Part shown: one piece after another, positions 1 to 14,032 of the stretch | How the letters are laid out: the number at the start of each line of letters is the position of its first letter | Position numbering within the stretch: position 1 is the stretch's first letter | NCBI GenBank assembly: GCA_026874595.1 | Contig: CM049318.1 | Coordinates: 14,714,241 to 14,778,240, forward strand | Direction of reading: 5' to 3' | DNA length: 64,000 bases | Source of the DNA: Sipunculus nudus | Lineage: Eukaryota > Annelida > Sipuncula > Golfingiida > Sipunculidae | Notes under the pieces: generated by a model | What the model saw: only the letters and a program-made list of their open reading frames with translations | The model's database searches: none | Told to the model about the DNA's origin: nothing | Translations under genes and position numbers: made by a program

Positions 1-2513
1 TGGCAAACCCTTTATCTGACTGAGGTAGGTGACTTGATAAACCCTTTATCTGACTGAGGTAGGTCACTTGATAAACCCATTATCTGACTGAGGTAGGTCA
101 CTTGATAAATCCTTTAACTGACTGAGGTAGGTCACTTGATAAACCCTTTAACTGACTGAGGTAGGTCACTTGATAAACCCTTTATCTGACTGAGGTAGGT
201 CACTTGATAAACCCATTATCTGACTGAGGTAGGTCACTTGATAAACCCATTATCTGACTGAGGTAGGTCACTTGATAAACCCATTATCTGACTGAGGTAG
301 GTCACTTGATAAACCCATTATCTGACTGAGGTAGGTCACTTGATAAACCCTTTAACTGACTGAGGTAGGTCACTTGGCAAACTCTTTATCTGACTGAGGA
401 AGGTCACTTGATAAACCCTTTATCTGACTGAGGTAGGTCACTTGATAAACCCTTTATCTGACTGAGGTAGGTCACTTGATAAACCCTTTATCTGATTGAG
501 GTAGGTCACTTGATAAACCCTTTATCTGACTGAGGTAGGTCACTTGATAAACCCTTTAACTGACTGAGGTAGGTCACTTGGCAAACTCTTTATCTGACTG
601 AGGAAGGTCACTTGATAAACCCTTTATCTGACAGAGGTAGGTCACTTGATAAACCCTTTAACTGACTGAGGTAGGCCACTTGATAAACCTTTAACTGACT
701 GAGGTAGGTCACTTGGCAAACCCTTTATCTGACTGAGGTAGGTCACTTGATAAACCCATTATCTGACTGAGGTAGGTCACTTGATAAACCCATTATCTGA
801 CTGAGGTAGGTCACTTGATAAACCCTTTATCTGACTGAGGAAGGTCACTTGGCAAACCCTTTATCTGACTGAGGTAGGTCACTTGATAAACCCATTATCT
901 GACTGAGGAAGGTCACTTGGCAAACCCTTTATCTGACTGAGGTAGGTCACTTGATAAACCCTTTATCTGACTGAGGAAGGTCACTTGGCAAACCCTTTAT
1001 CTGACATAGGTGGGTCACTTTATAAACCCTTTATCTGACTGAGGTAGGTCACTTGATAAACCCTTTATCTGACTGAGGTAGGTCACTTGATAAACCCTTT
1101 ATCTGACTGAGGTAGGTCACTTGATAAACCCTTAATCTGACTGAGGTAGGTCACTTGATAAACCCTTTAACTGACTGAGGTAGGTCACTTGGCAAACTCT
1201 TTATCTGACTGAGGAAGGTCACTTGATAAACCCTTTATCTGACAGAGGTAGGTCACTTGATAAACCCTTTATCTGACTGAGGTAGGCCACTTGATAAACC
1301 TTTAACTGACTGAGGTAGGTCACTTGGCAAACCCTTTATCTGACTGAGGTAGGTCACTTGATAAACCCATTATCTGACTGAGGTAGGTCACTTGACAAAC
1401 CCTTTATCTGACTGAGGTAGGTCACTTGATAAACCCTTTAACTGACTGAGGTAGGTCACTTGATAAACCCTTTATCTGACTGAGGTAGGTCACTTGGCAA
1501 ACCCTTTATCTGACTGAGATAGGTCACTTGGCAAACCCTTTATCTGGCATAGGTAGGTCACTTGATAAACCCTTTAACTGACTGAGGTAGACCACTTGAT
1601 AAACCTTTAACTGACTGAGGTAGGTCACTTGGCAAACCCTTTATCTGACTGAGATAGGTCACTTGATAAACCCATTATCTGACTGAGGTAGGTCACTTGA
1701 TAAACCCTTTATCTGACTGAGGTAGGTCACTTGATAACCCTTTAGCTGACTGAGGTAGGTCACTTGATAAACCCTTTATCTGACTGAGGTAGGTCACTTG
1801 ATAAACCCTTTAACTGTCTGAGGTAGGTCACTTGGCAAACCCATTATCTGACTGAGGTTGGTCACTTGATAAACCCTTTATCTGACTGAGGTAGGTCACG
1901 TGGCAAACCCATTATCTGATTGAGGTAGGTCACTTGATAAACCCTTTATCTGACTGAGGTAGGTCACTTGGCAAACCCATTATCTGATTGAGGTAGGTCA
2001 CTTGATAAACCCTTTATCTGACTGAGGTAGGTCACTTGATAAACCCTTTATCTGACTGAGGTAGGTCACTTGATAAACCCTTTAACTGACTGAGGTAGGT
2101 CACTTGGCAAACCCATTTTCTGACTGAGGAAGGTCACTTGATAAACCCATTATCTGATTGAGGTAGGTCACTTGATAAACCCTTTATCTGACTGAGGAAG
2201 GTCACTTGATAAACCCTTTATCTGACTGAGGTAGGTCACTTGGCAAACCCATTATCTGACTGAGGAAGGTCACTTGATAAACCCATTATCTGATTGAGGT
2301 AGGTCACTTGATAAACCCTTTATCTGACTGAGGAAGGTCACTTGATAAACCCTTTATCTGACTGAGGAAGGTCACTTGATAAACCCTTTAACTGACTGAG
2401 GTAGGTCACTTGGCAAACCCATTATCTGACTGAGGAAGGTCACTTGATAAACCCTTTATCTGATTGAGGTAGGTCACTTGATAAACCCTTTATCTGACTG
2501 AGGAAGGTCACTT

Positions 2514-2549
2514 GAAAAGTCTTTTATTTCTGATTGAGGTAGGTCACTT
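2514..2549 (+). repeat. 36-bp variant monomer (first of about 67)
   Basis: In this variant the first half of the monomer is replaced by GAAAAGTCTTTTATTTCTG and the second half stays normal, so the unit is 36 bp. Starts read by eye include 2514, 3094, 3708, 4118, 4561, 5345, 6197, 6505, 9969, 10515, 10925, 11335, 11745, 12325, 12735, 13145, 13555, 13998, 14782, 15634, 15942, 18186, 19038, 19924, 20232, 20642, 23940, 24792, 25678, 25986, 26396, 30070, 30650, 31060, 31946, 32356, 32766, 33176, 33620, 34404, 35256, 35564 and then about 25 more to 46832, plus one at 49350. The variant acts as a register mark for the higher-order structure. Confidence 0.95.
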
Positions 2550-5500
2550 GATTAACCCTTTATCTGACTGAGGTAGGTCACTTGATAAACCCTTTAACTG
2601 ACTGAGGAAGGTCACTTGGCAAACCCATTATCTGACTGAGGAAGGTCACTTGATAAACCCATTATCTGATTGAGGTAGGTCACTTGATAAACCCTTTATC
2701 TGACTGAGGAAGGTCACTTGATAAACCCTTTATCTGACTGAGGAAGGTCACTTGATAAACCCATTATCTGACTGAGGTTGGTCACTTGATAAACCCTTTA
2801 TCTGACTGAGGTAGGTCACTTGGCAAACCCATTATCTGATTGAGGTAGGTCACTTGATAAACCCTTTATCTGACTGAGGTAGGTCACTTGATAAACCCTT
2901 TATCTGACTGAGGTAGGTCACTTGATAAACCCTTTATCTGACTGAGGTAGGTCACTTGGCAAACCCATTATCTGATTGAGGTAGGTCACTTGATAAACCC
3001 TTTATCTGACTGAGGTAGGTCACTTGATAAACCCTTTATCTGACTGAGGAAGGTCACTTGATAAACCCTTTATCTGACTGAGGAAGGTCACTTGAAAAGT
3101 CTTTTATTTCTGATTGAGGTAGGTTACTTGATTAACCCTTTAACAGACTGAGGTAGGTCACTTGATAAACCCTTTATCTGACTGAGGAAGGTCACTTGAT
3201 TAACCCTTTAACTGACTGAGGTAGGTCACTTGATAAACCCTTTATCTGACTGAGGAAGGTCACTTGATAAACCCTCTATCTGACTGAGGTAGGTCACTTG
3301 ATAAACCCTTTATCTGACTGAGGAAGGTCACTTGATTAACCCTTTAACTGACTGAGGTAGGTCACTTGATAAACCCTTTAACTGACTGAGGAAGGTCACT
3401 TGATAAACCCTTTATCTGACTGAGGAAGGTCACTTGATTAACCCTTTAACTGACTGAGGTAGGTCACTTGATAAACCCTTTATCTGACCGAGGTAGGTCA
3501 CTTGATAAACCCTTTATCTGACTGAGGAAGGTCACTTGATTAACCCTTTAACTGACTGAGGTAGGTCACTTGATAAACCCTTTATCTGACTGAGGAAGGT
3601 CACTTGATTAACCCTTTAACTGACTGAGGTAGGTCACTTGATAAACCCATTATCTGACCGAGGTAGGTCACTTGATAAACCCTTTATCTGACTGAGGAAG
3701 GTCACTTGAAAAGTCTTTTATTTCTGATTGAGGAAGGTCACTTGATTAACCCTTTAACTGACTGAGGTAGGTCACTTGATAAACCCTTTAACTGACTGAG
3801 AAAGGTCACTTGATAAACCCTTTATCTGACTGAGGAAGGTCACTTGATTAACCCTTTATCTGACTGAGGTAGGTCACTTGATAAACCCTTTATCTGACTG
3901 AGGAAGGTCACTTGATTAACCCTTTAACTGACTGAGGTAGGTCACTTGATAAACCCTTTATCTGACTGAGGAAGGTCACTTGATAAACCCTTTAACTGAC
4001 TGAGGTAGGTCACTTGATAAACCCTTTATCTGACTGAAGAAGGTCACTTGATAAACCCATTATCTGACTGAGGAAGGTCACTTGATTAACCCTTTAACTG
4101 ACTGAGGTAGGTCACTTGAAAAGTCTTTTATTTCTGATTGAGGAAGGTCACTTGATTAACCCTTTAACTGACTGAGGTAGGTCACTTGATAAACCCTTTA
4201 ACTGACTGAGGAAGGTCACTTGATAAACCCTTTATCTGACTGAGGAAGGTCACTTGATTAACCCTTTAACTGACTGAGGTAGGTCACTTGATAAACCCTT
4301 TATCTGACCGAGGTAGGTCACTTGATAAACCCTTTATCTGACTGAGGAAGGTCACTTGATTAACCCTTTAACTGACTGAGGTAGGTCACTTGATAAACCC
4401 TTTATCTGACTGAGGAAGGTCACTTGATTAACCCTTTACTGACTGAGGAAGGTCACTTGATAAACCCATTATCTGATTGAGGTAGGTCACTTGATAAACC
4501 CTTTATCTGACTGAGGAAGGTCACTTGATAAACCCTTTATCTGACTGAGGAAGGTCACTTGAAAAGTCTTTTATTTCTGATTGAGGAAGGTCACTTGATT
4601 AACCCTTTAACTGACTGAGGTAGGTCACTTGATAAACCCTTTAACTGACTGAGGAAGGTCACTTGATAAACCCTTTATCTGACTGAGGAAGGTCACTTGA
4701 TTAACCCTTTAACTGACTGAGGTAGGTCACTTGATAAACCCTTTATCTGACCGAGGTAGGTCACTTGATAAACCCTTTATCTGACTGAGGAAGGTCACTT
4801 GATTAACCCTTTAACTGACTGAGGTAGGTCACTTGATAAACCATTTATCTGACTGAGGAAGGTCACTTGATTAACCCTTTAACTGACTGAGGAAGGTCAC
4901 TTGATAAACCCATTATCTGATTGAGGTAGGTCACTTGATAAACCCTTTATCTGACTGAGGAAGGTCACTTGATAAACCCTTTATCTGACTGAGGAAGGTC
5001 ACTTGATAAACCCATTATCTGACTGAGGTTGGTCACTTGATAAACCCTTTATCTGACTGAGGTAGGTCACTTGGCAAACCCATTATCTGATTGAGGTAGG
5101 TCACTTGATAAACCCTTTATCTGACTGAGGTAGGTCACTTGATAAACCCTTTATCTGACTGAGGTAGGTCACTTGATAAACCCTTTATCTGACTGAGGTA
5201 GGTCACTTGGCAAACCCATTATCTGATTGAGGTAGGTCACTTGATAAACCCTTTATCATACTGAGGTAGGTCACTTGATAAACCCTTTATCTGACTGAGG
5301 AAGGTCACTTGATAAACCCTTTATCTGACTGAGGAAGGTCACTTGAAAAGTCTTTTATTTCTGATTGAGGTAGGTTACTTGATTAACCCTTTAACTGACT
5401 GAGGTAGGTCACTTGATAAACCCTTTATCTGACTGAGGAAGGTCACTTGATTAACCCTTTAACTGACTGAGGTAGGTCACTTGATAAACCCTTTATCTGA

Positions 5501-8500
5501 CTGAGGAAGGTCACTTGATAAACCCTTTATCTGACTGAGGTAGGTCACTTGATAAACCCTTTATCTGACTGAGGAAGGTCACTTGATTAACCCTTTAACT
5601 GACTGAGGTAGGTCACTTGATAAACCCTTTATCTGACTGAGGAAGGTCACTTGATAAACCCTTTAACTGACTGAGGTAGGTCACTTGATAAACCCTTTAT
5701 CTGACTGAGGAAGGTCACCTGATAAACCCATTATCTGACTGAGGTAGGTCACTTGATAAACCCTTTATCTGACTGAGGAAGGTCAATTGATTAACCCTTT
5801 AACTGACTGAGGTAGGTCACTTGATAAACCCTTTATCTGACTGAGGAAGGTCACTTGATAAACCCTTTATCTGACTGAGGTAGGTCACTTGATAAACCCT
5901 TTATCTGACTGAGGAAGGTCACTTGATTAACCCTTTAACTGACTGAAGTAGGTCACTTGATAAACCCTTTATCTGACTGAGGAAGGTCACTTGATAAACC
6001 CTTTATCTGACTGAGGTAGGTCACTTGATAAACCCTTTATCTGACTGAGGAAGGTCACTTGATTAACCCTTTAACTGACTGAGGTAGGTCACTTGATAAA
6101 CCCTTTATCTGACTGAGGAAGGTCACTTGATAAACCCTTTAACTGACCGAGGTAGGTCACTTGATAAACCCTTTATCTGACTGAGGAAGGTCACTTGAAA
6201 AGTCTTTTATTTCTGATTGAGGAAGGTCACTTGATTAACCCTTTAACTGACTGAGGTAGGTCACCTGATAAACCCTTTAACTGACTGAGGAAGGTCACTT
6301 GATTAACCCTTTAACTGACTGAGGTAGGTCACTTGATAAACCCTTTATCTGACTGAGGAAGGTCACTTGATTAACCCTTTAACTGACTGAGGTAGGTCAC
6401 TTGATAAACCCTTTATCTGACTGAGGAAGGTCACTTGATAAACCCTTTAACTGACCGAGGTAGGTCACTTGATAAACCCTTTATCTGACTGAGGAAGGTC
6501 ACTTGAAAAGTCTTTTATTTCTGATTGAGGAAGGTCACTTGATTAACCCTTTAACTGACTGAGGTAGGTCACTTGACAAACCCTTTAACTGACTGAGGAA
6601 GGTCACTTGATAAACCCTTTATCTGACTGAGGAAGGTCACTTGATTAACCCTTTAACTGACTGAGGTAGGTCACTTGATAAACCCTTTATCTGACCGAGG
6701 TAGGTCACTTGATAAACCCTTTATCTGACTGAGGAAGGTCACTTGATTAACCCTTTAACTGACTGAGGTAGGTCACTTGATAAACCCCTTATCTGACTGA
6801 GGAAGGTCACTTGATTAACCCTTTAACTGACTGAGGTAGGTCACTTGATTAACCCATTATCTGACCGAGGTAGGTCACTTGATAAACCCTTTATCTGACT
6901 GAGGAAGGTCACTTGATAAACCCTTTATCTGACTGAGGAAGGTCACTTGATTAACCCTTTAACTGACTGAGGTAGGTCACTTGGCAAACCCTTTATCTGA
7001 CTGAGGTAGGTCACTTGATAAACCCATTATCTGACTGAGGTAGGTCACTTGGCAAACCCTTTATCTGACTGAGGTAGGTCACTTGATAAACCCTTTAACT
7101 GACTGAGGTAGGTCACTTGATAAACCCTTTATCTGACTGAGGTAGGTCACTTGGCAAACCCTTTATCTGACTGAGATAGGTCACTTGGCAAACCCTTTAT
7201 CTGACATAGGTAGGTCACTTGATAAACCCTTTAACTGACTGAGGTAGGCCACTTGATAAACCTTTAACTGACTGAGGTAGGTCACTTGGCAAACCCTTTA
7301 TCTGACTGAGATAGGTCACTTGATAAACCCATTATCTGACTGAGGTAGGTCACTTGATAAACCCTTTATCTGACTGAGGTAGGTCACTTGATAACCCTTT
7401 AGCTGACTGAGGTAGGTCACTTGATAAACCCTTTATCTGACTGAGGTAGGTCACTTGATAAACCCTTTAACTGTCTGAGGTAGGTCACTTGGCAAACCCA
7501 TTAACTGACTGAGGTTGGTCACTTGATAAACCCTTTATCTGACTGAGGTAGGTCACTTGGCAAACCCATTATCTGATTAAGGTAGGTCACTTGATAAACC
7601 CTTTATCTGACTGAGGTAGGTCACTTGATAAACCCTTTAACTGACTGAGGTAGGTCACTTGGCAAACCCATTATCTGACTGAGGAAGGTCACTTGATAAA
7701 CCCATTATCTGATTGAGGTAGGTCACTTGATAAACCCTTTATCTGACTGAGGAAGGTCACTTGATAAACCCTTTATCTGACTGAGGAAGGTCACTTGATA
7801 AACCCATTATCTGACTGAGGTAGGTCACTTGGCAAACTCTTTATCTGACTGAGGAAGGTCACTTGATAAACCCTTTATCTGACTGAGGTAGGTCACTTGA
7901 TAAACCCTTTATCTGACTGAGGTAGGTCACTTGATAAATCCTTTATCTGATTGAGGTAGGTCACTTGATAAACCCTTTATCTGACTGAGGTAGGTCACTT
8001 GATAAACCCTTTAACTGACTGAGGTAGGTCACTTGGCAAACTCTTTATCTGACTGAGGAAGGTCACTTGATAAACCCTTTATCTGACAGAGGTAGGTCAC
8101 TTGATAAACCCTTTAACTGACTGAGGTAGGCCACTTGATAAACCTTTAACTGACTGAGGTAGGTCACTTGGCAAACCCTTTATCTGACTGAGGTAGGTCA
8201 CTTGATAAACCCATTATCTGACTGAGGTAGGTCACTTGATAAACCCATTATCTGACTGAGGTAGGTCACTTGATAAACCCTTTATCTGACTGAGGAAGGT
8301 CACTTGGCAAACCCTTTATCTGACTGAGGTAGGTCACTTGATAAACCCATTATCTGACTGAGGAAGGTCACTTGGCAAACCCTTTATCTGACTGAGGTAG
8401 GTCACTTGATAAACCCTTTATCTGACTGAGGAAGGTCACTTGGCAAACCCTTTATCTGACTGAGGTAGGTCACTTTATAAACCCTTTATCTGACTGAGGT

Positions 8501-10514
8501 AGGTCACTTGATAAACCCTTTATCTGACTGAGGTAGGTCACTTGATAAACCCTTTATCTGACTGAGGTAGGTCACTTGATAAACCCTTAATCTGACTGAG
8601 GTAGGTCACTTGATAAACCCTTTAACTGACTGAGGTAGGTCACTTGGCAAACTCTTTATCTGACTGAGGAAGGTCACTTGATAAACCCTTTATCTGACAG
8701 AGGTAGGTCACTTGATAAACCCTTTAACTGACTGAGGTAGGCCACTTGATAAACCTTTAACTGACTGAGGTAGGTCACTTGGCAAACCCTTTATCTGACT
8801 GAGGTAGGTCACTTGATAAACCCTTTATCTGACTGAGGTAGGTCACTTGGCAAACCCTTTATCTGACTGAGGTAGGTCACTTGATAAACCCTTTAATTGA
8901 CTGAGGTAGGTCACTTGATAAACCCTTTATCTGACTGAGGTAGGTCACTTGGCAAACCCTTTATCTGACTGAGATAGGTCACTTGGCAAACCCTTTATCT
9001 GACATAGGTAGGTCACTTGATAAACCCTTTAACTGACTGAGGTAGGCCACTTGATAAACCTTTAACTGACTGAGGTAGGTCACTTGGCAAACCCTTTATC
9101 TGACTGAGATAGGTCACTTGGCAAACCCATTATCTGACTGAGGTAGGTCACTTGATAAACCCTTTATCTGACTGAGGTAGGTCACTTGATAACCCTTTAG
9201 CTGACTGAGGTAGGTCACTTGATAAACCCTTTATCTGACTGAGGTAGGTCACTTGATAAACCCTTTAACTGTCTGAGGTAGGTCACTTGGCAAACCCATT
9301 ATCTGACTGAGGTTGGTCACTTGATAAACCCTTTATCTGACTGAGGTAGCTCACGTGGCAAACCCATTATCTAATTGAGGTAGGTCACTTGATAAACCCT
9401 TTATCTGACTGAGGTAGGTCACTTGGCAAACCCATTATCTGATTGAGGTAGGTCACTTGATAAACCCTTTATCTGACTGAGGTAGGTCACTTGATAAACC
9501 CTTTATCTGACTGAGGTAGGTCACTTGATAAACCCTTTAACTGACTGAGGTAGGTCACTTGGCAAACCCATTATCTGACTGAGGAAGGTCACTTGATAAA
9601 CCCATTATCTGATTGAGGTAGGTCACTTGATAAATCCTTTATCTGACTGAGGAAGGTCACTTGATAAACCCTTTATCTGACTGAGGTAGGTCACTTGGCA
9701 AACCCATTATCTGACTGAGGAAGGTCACTTGATAAACCCATTATCTGATTGAGGTAGGTCACTTGATAAACCCTTTATCTGACTGAGGAAGGTCACTTGA
9801 TAAACCCTTTATCTGACTGAGGAAGGTCACTTGATAAACCCTTTAACTGACTGAGGTAGGTCACTTGGCAAACCCATTATCTGACTGAGGAAGGTCACTT
9901 GATAAACCCTTTATCTGATTGAGGTAGGTCACTTGATAAACCCTTTATCTGACTGAGGAAGGTCACTTGAAAAGTCTTTTATTTCTGATTGAGGTAGGTC
10001 ACTTGATAAACCCTTTATCTGACTGAGGTAGGTCACTTGATAAACCCTTTAACTGACTGAGGAAGGTCACTTGGCAAACCCATTATCTGACTGAGGAAGG
10101 TCACTTGATAAACCCATTATCTGATTGAGGTAGGTCACTTGATAAACCCTTTATCTGACTGAGGAAGGTCACTTGATAAACCCTTTATCTGACTGAGGAA
10201 GGTCACTTGATAAACCCATTATCTGACTGAGGTTGGTCACTTGATAAACCCTTTATCTGACTGAGGTAGGTCACTTGGCAAACCCATTATCTGATTGAGG
10301 TAGGTCACTTGATAAACCCTTTATCTGACTGAGGTAGGTCACTTGATAAACCCTTTATCTGACTGAGGTAGGTCACTTGGCAAACCCATTATCTGATTGA
10401 GGTAGGTCACTTGATAAACCCTTTATCTGACTGAGGTAGGTCACTTGATAAACCCTTTATCTGACTGAGGAAGGTCACTTGATAAACCCTTTATCTGACT
10501 GAGGAAGGTCACTT

Positions 10515-13500
10515 GAAAAGTCTTTTATTTCTGATTGAGGTAGGTTACTTGATTAACCCTTTAACAGACTGAGGTAGGTCACTTGATAAACCCTTTATCT
10601 GACTGAGGAAGGTCACTTGATTAACCCTTTAACTGACTGAGGTAGGTCACTTGATAAACCCTTTATCTGACTGAGGAAGGTCACTTGATAAACCCTCTAT
10701 CTGACTGAGGTAGGTCACTTGATAAACCCTTTATCTGACTGAGGAAGGTCACTTGATTAACCCTTTAACTGACTGAGGTAGGTCACTTGATAAACCCTTT
10801 ATCTGACTGAGGAAGGTCACTTGATAAACCCTTTAACTGACTGAGGTAGGTCACTTGATAAACCCTTTATCTGACTGAGGAAGGTCACTTGATAAACCCT
10901 TTATCTGACTGAGGAAGGTCACTTGAAAAGTCTTTTATTTCTGATTGAGGAAGGTCACTTGATTAACCCTTTAACTGACTGAGGTAGGTCACTTGATAAA
11001 CCCTTTAACTGACTGAGGAAGGTCACTTGATAAACCCTTTATCTGACTGAGGAAGGTCACTTGATTAACCCTTTAACTGACTGAGGTAGGTCACTTGATA
11101 AACCCTTTATCTGACCGAGGTAGGTCACTTGATAAACCCTTTATCTGACTGAGGAAGGTCACTTGATTAACCCTTTAACTGACTGAGGTAGGTCACTTGA
11201 TAAACCCTTTATCTGACTGAGGAAGGTCACTTGATTAACCCTTTAACTGTCTGAGGTAGGTCACTTGATAAACCCATTATCTGACCGAGGTAGGTCACTT
11301 GATAAACCCTTTATCTGACTGTGGAAGGTCACTTGAAAAGTCTTTTATTTCTGATTGAGGAAGGTCACTTGATTAACCCTTTAACTGACTGAGGTAGGTC
11401 ACTTGATAAACCCTTTAACTGACTGAGGAAGGTCACTTGATAAACCCTTTATCTGACTGAGGAAGGTCACTTGATTAACCCTTTATCTGACTGAGGTAGG
11501 TCACTTGATAAACCCTTTATCTGACTGAGGAAGGTCACTTGATTAACCCTTTAACTGACTGAGGTAGGTCACTTGATAAACCCTTTATCTGACTGAGGAA
11601 GGTCACTTGATAAACCCTTTAACTGACTGAGGTAGGTCACTTGATAAACCCTTTATCTGACTGAAGAAGGTCACTTGATAAACCCATTATCTGACTGAGG
11701 AAGGTCACTTGATTAACCCTTTAACTGACTGAGGTAGGTCACTTGAAAAGTCTTTTATTTCTGATTGAGGAAGGTCACTTGATTAACCCTTTAACTGACT
11801 GAGGTAGGTCACTTGATAAACCCTTTAACTGACTGAGGAAGGTCACTTGGCAAACCCATTATCTGACTGAGGAAGGTCACTTGATAAACCCATTATCTGA
11901 TTGAGGTAGGTCACTTGATAAACCCTTTATCTGACTGAGGAAGGTCACTTGATAAACCCTTTATCTGACTGAGGAAGGTCACTTGATAAACCCATTATCT
12001 GACTGAGGTTGGTCACTTGATAAACCCTTTATCTGACTGAGGTAGGTCACTTGGCAAACCCATTATCTGATTGAGGTAGGTCACTTGATAAACCCTTTAT
12101 CTGACTGAGGTAGGTCACTTGATAAACCCTTTATCTGACTGAGGTAGGTCACTTGATAAACCCTTTATCTGACTGAGGTAGGTCACTTGGCAAACCCATT
12201 ATCTGATTGAGGTAGGTCACTTGATAAACCCTTTATCTGACTGAGGTAGGTCACTTGATAAACCCTTTATCTGACTGAGGAAGGTCACTTGATAAACCCT
12301 TTATCTGACTGAGGAAGGTCACTTGAAAAGTCTTTTATTTCTGATTGAGGTAGGTTACTTGATTAACCCTTTAACAGACTGAGGTAGGTCACTTGATAAA
12401 CCCTTTATCTGACTGAGGAAGGTCACTTGATTAACCCTTTAACTGACTGAGGTAGGTCACTTGATAAACCCTTTATCTGACTGAGGAAGGTCACTTGATA
12501 AACCCTCTATCTGACTGAGGTAGGTCACTTGATAAACCCTTTATCTGACTGAGGAAGGTCACTTGATTAACCCTTTAACTGACTGAGGTAGGTCACTTGA
12601 TAAACCCTTTATCTGACTGAGGAAGGTCACTTGATAAACCCTTTAACTGACTGAGGTAGGTCACTTGATAAACCCTTTATCTGACTGAGGAAGGTCACTT
12701 GATAAACCCTTTATCTGACTGAGGAAGGTCACTTGAAAAGTCTTTTATTTCTGATTGAGGAAGGTCACTTGATTAACCCTTTAACTGACTGAGGTAGGTC
12801 ACTTGATAAACCCTTTAACTGACTGAGGAAGGTCACTTGATAAACCCTTTATCTGACTGAGGAAGGTCACTTGATTAACCCTTTAACTGACTGAGGTAGG
12901 TCACTTGATAAACCCTTTATCTGACCGAGGTAGGTCACTTGATAAACCCTTTATCTGACTGAGGAAGGTCACTTGATTAACCCTTTAACTGACTGAGGTA
13001 GGTCACTTGAAAAACCCTTTATCTGACTGAGGAAGGTCACTTGATTAACCCTTTAACTGTCTGAGGTAGGTCACTTGATAAACCCATTATCTGACCGAGG
13101 TAGGTCACTTGATAAACCCTTTATCTGACTGAGGAAGGTCACTTGAAAAGTCTTTTATTTCTGATTGAGGAAGGTCACTTGATTAACCCTTTAACTGACT
13201 GAGGTAGGTCACTTGATAAACCCTTTAACTGACTGAGGAAGGTCACTTGATAAACCCTTTATCTGACTGAGGAAGGTCACTTGATTAACCCTTTATCTGA
13301 CTGAGGTAGGTCACTTGATAAACCCTTTATCTGACTGAGGAAGGTCACTTGATTAACCCTTTAACTGACTGAGGTAGGTCACTTGATAAACCCTTTATCT
13401 GACTGAGGAAGGTCACTTGATAAACCCTTTAACTGACTGAGGTAGGTCACTTGATAAACCCTTTATCTGACTGAAGAAGGTCACTTGATAAACCCATTAT

Positions 13501-14032
13501 CTGACTGAGGAAGGTCACTTGATTAACCCTTTAACTGACTGAGGTAGGTCACTTGAAAAGTCTTTTATTTCTGATTGAGGAAGGTCACTTGATTAACCCT
13601 TTAACTGACTGAGGTAGGTCACTTGATAAACCCTTTAACTGACTGAGGAAGGTCACTTGATAAACCCTTTATCTGACTGAGGAAGGTCACTTGATTAACC
13701 CTTTAACTGACTGAGGTAGGTCACTTGATAAACCCTTTATCTGACCGAGGTAGGTCACTTGATAAACCCTTTATCTGACTGAGGAAGGTCACTTGATTAA
13801 CCCTTTAACTGACTGAGGTAGGTCACTTGATAAACCCTTTATCTGACTGAGGAAGGTCACTTGATTAACCCTTTACTGACTGAGGAAGGTCACTTGATAA
13901 ACCCATTATCTGATTGAGGTAGGTCACTTGATAAACCCTTTATCTGACTGAGGAAGGTCACTTGATAAACCCTTTATCTGACTGAGGAAGGTCACTTGAA
14001 AAGTCTTTTATTTCTGATTGAGGAAGGTCACT
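10515..14032 (+). repeat. 410-bp (12-monomer) higher-order repeats
   Basis: Successive 36-bp variants start at 10515, 10925, 11335, 11745, 12325, 12735, 13145, 13555 and 13998, giving spacings of 410, 410, 410, 580, 410, 410, 410 and 443. A spacing of 410 is eleven 34-mers plus one 36-mer; 580 is seventeen monomers; 443 is thirteen monomers, one of them 33 bp. The pattern 410+410+410+580 repeats as a 1,810-bp superunit before the 443 step breaks it. The same 410-bp step returns at 31946 to 33176 and elsewhere. Confidence 0.92.
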
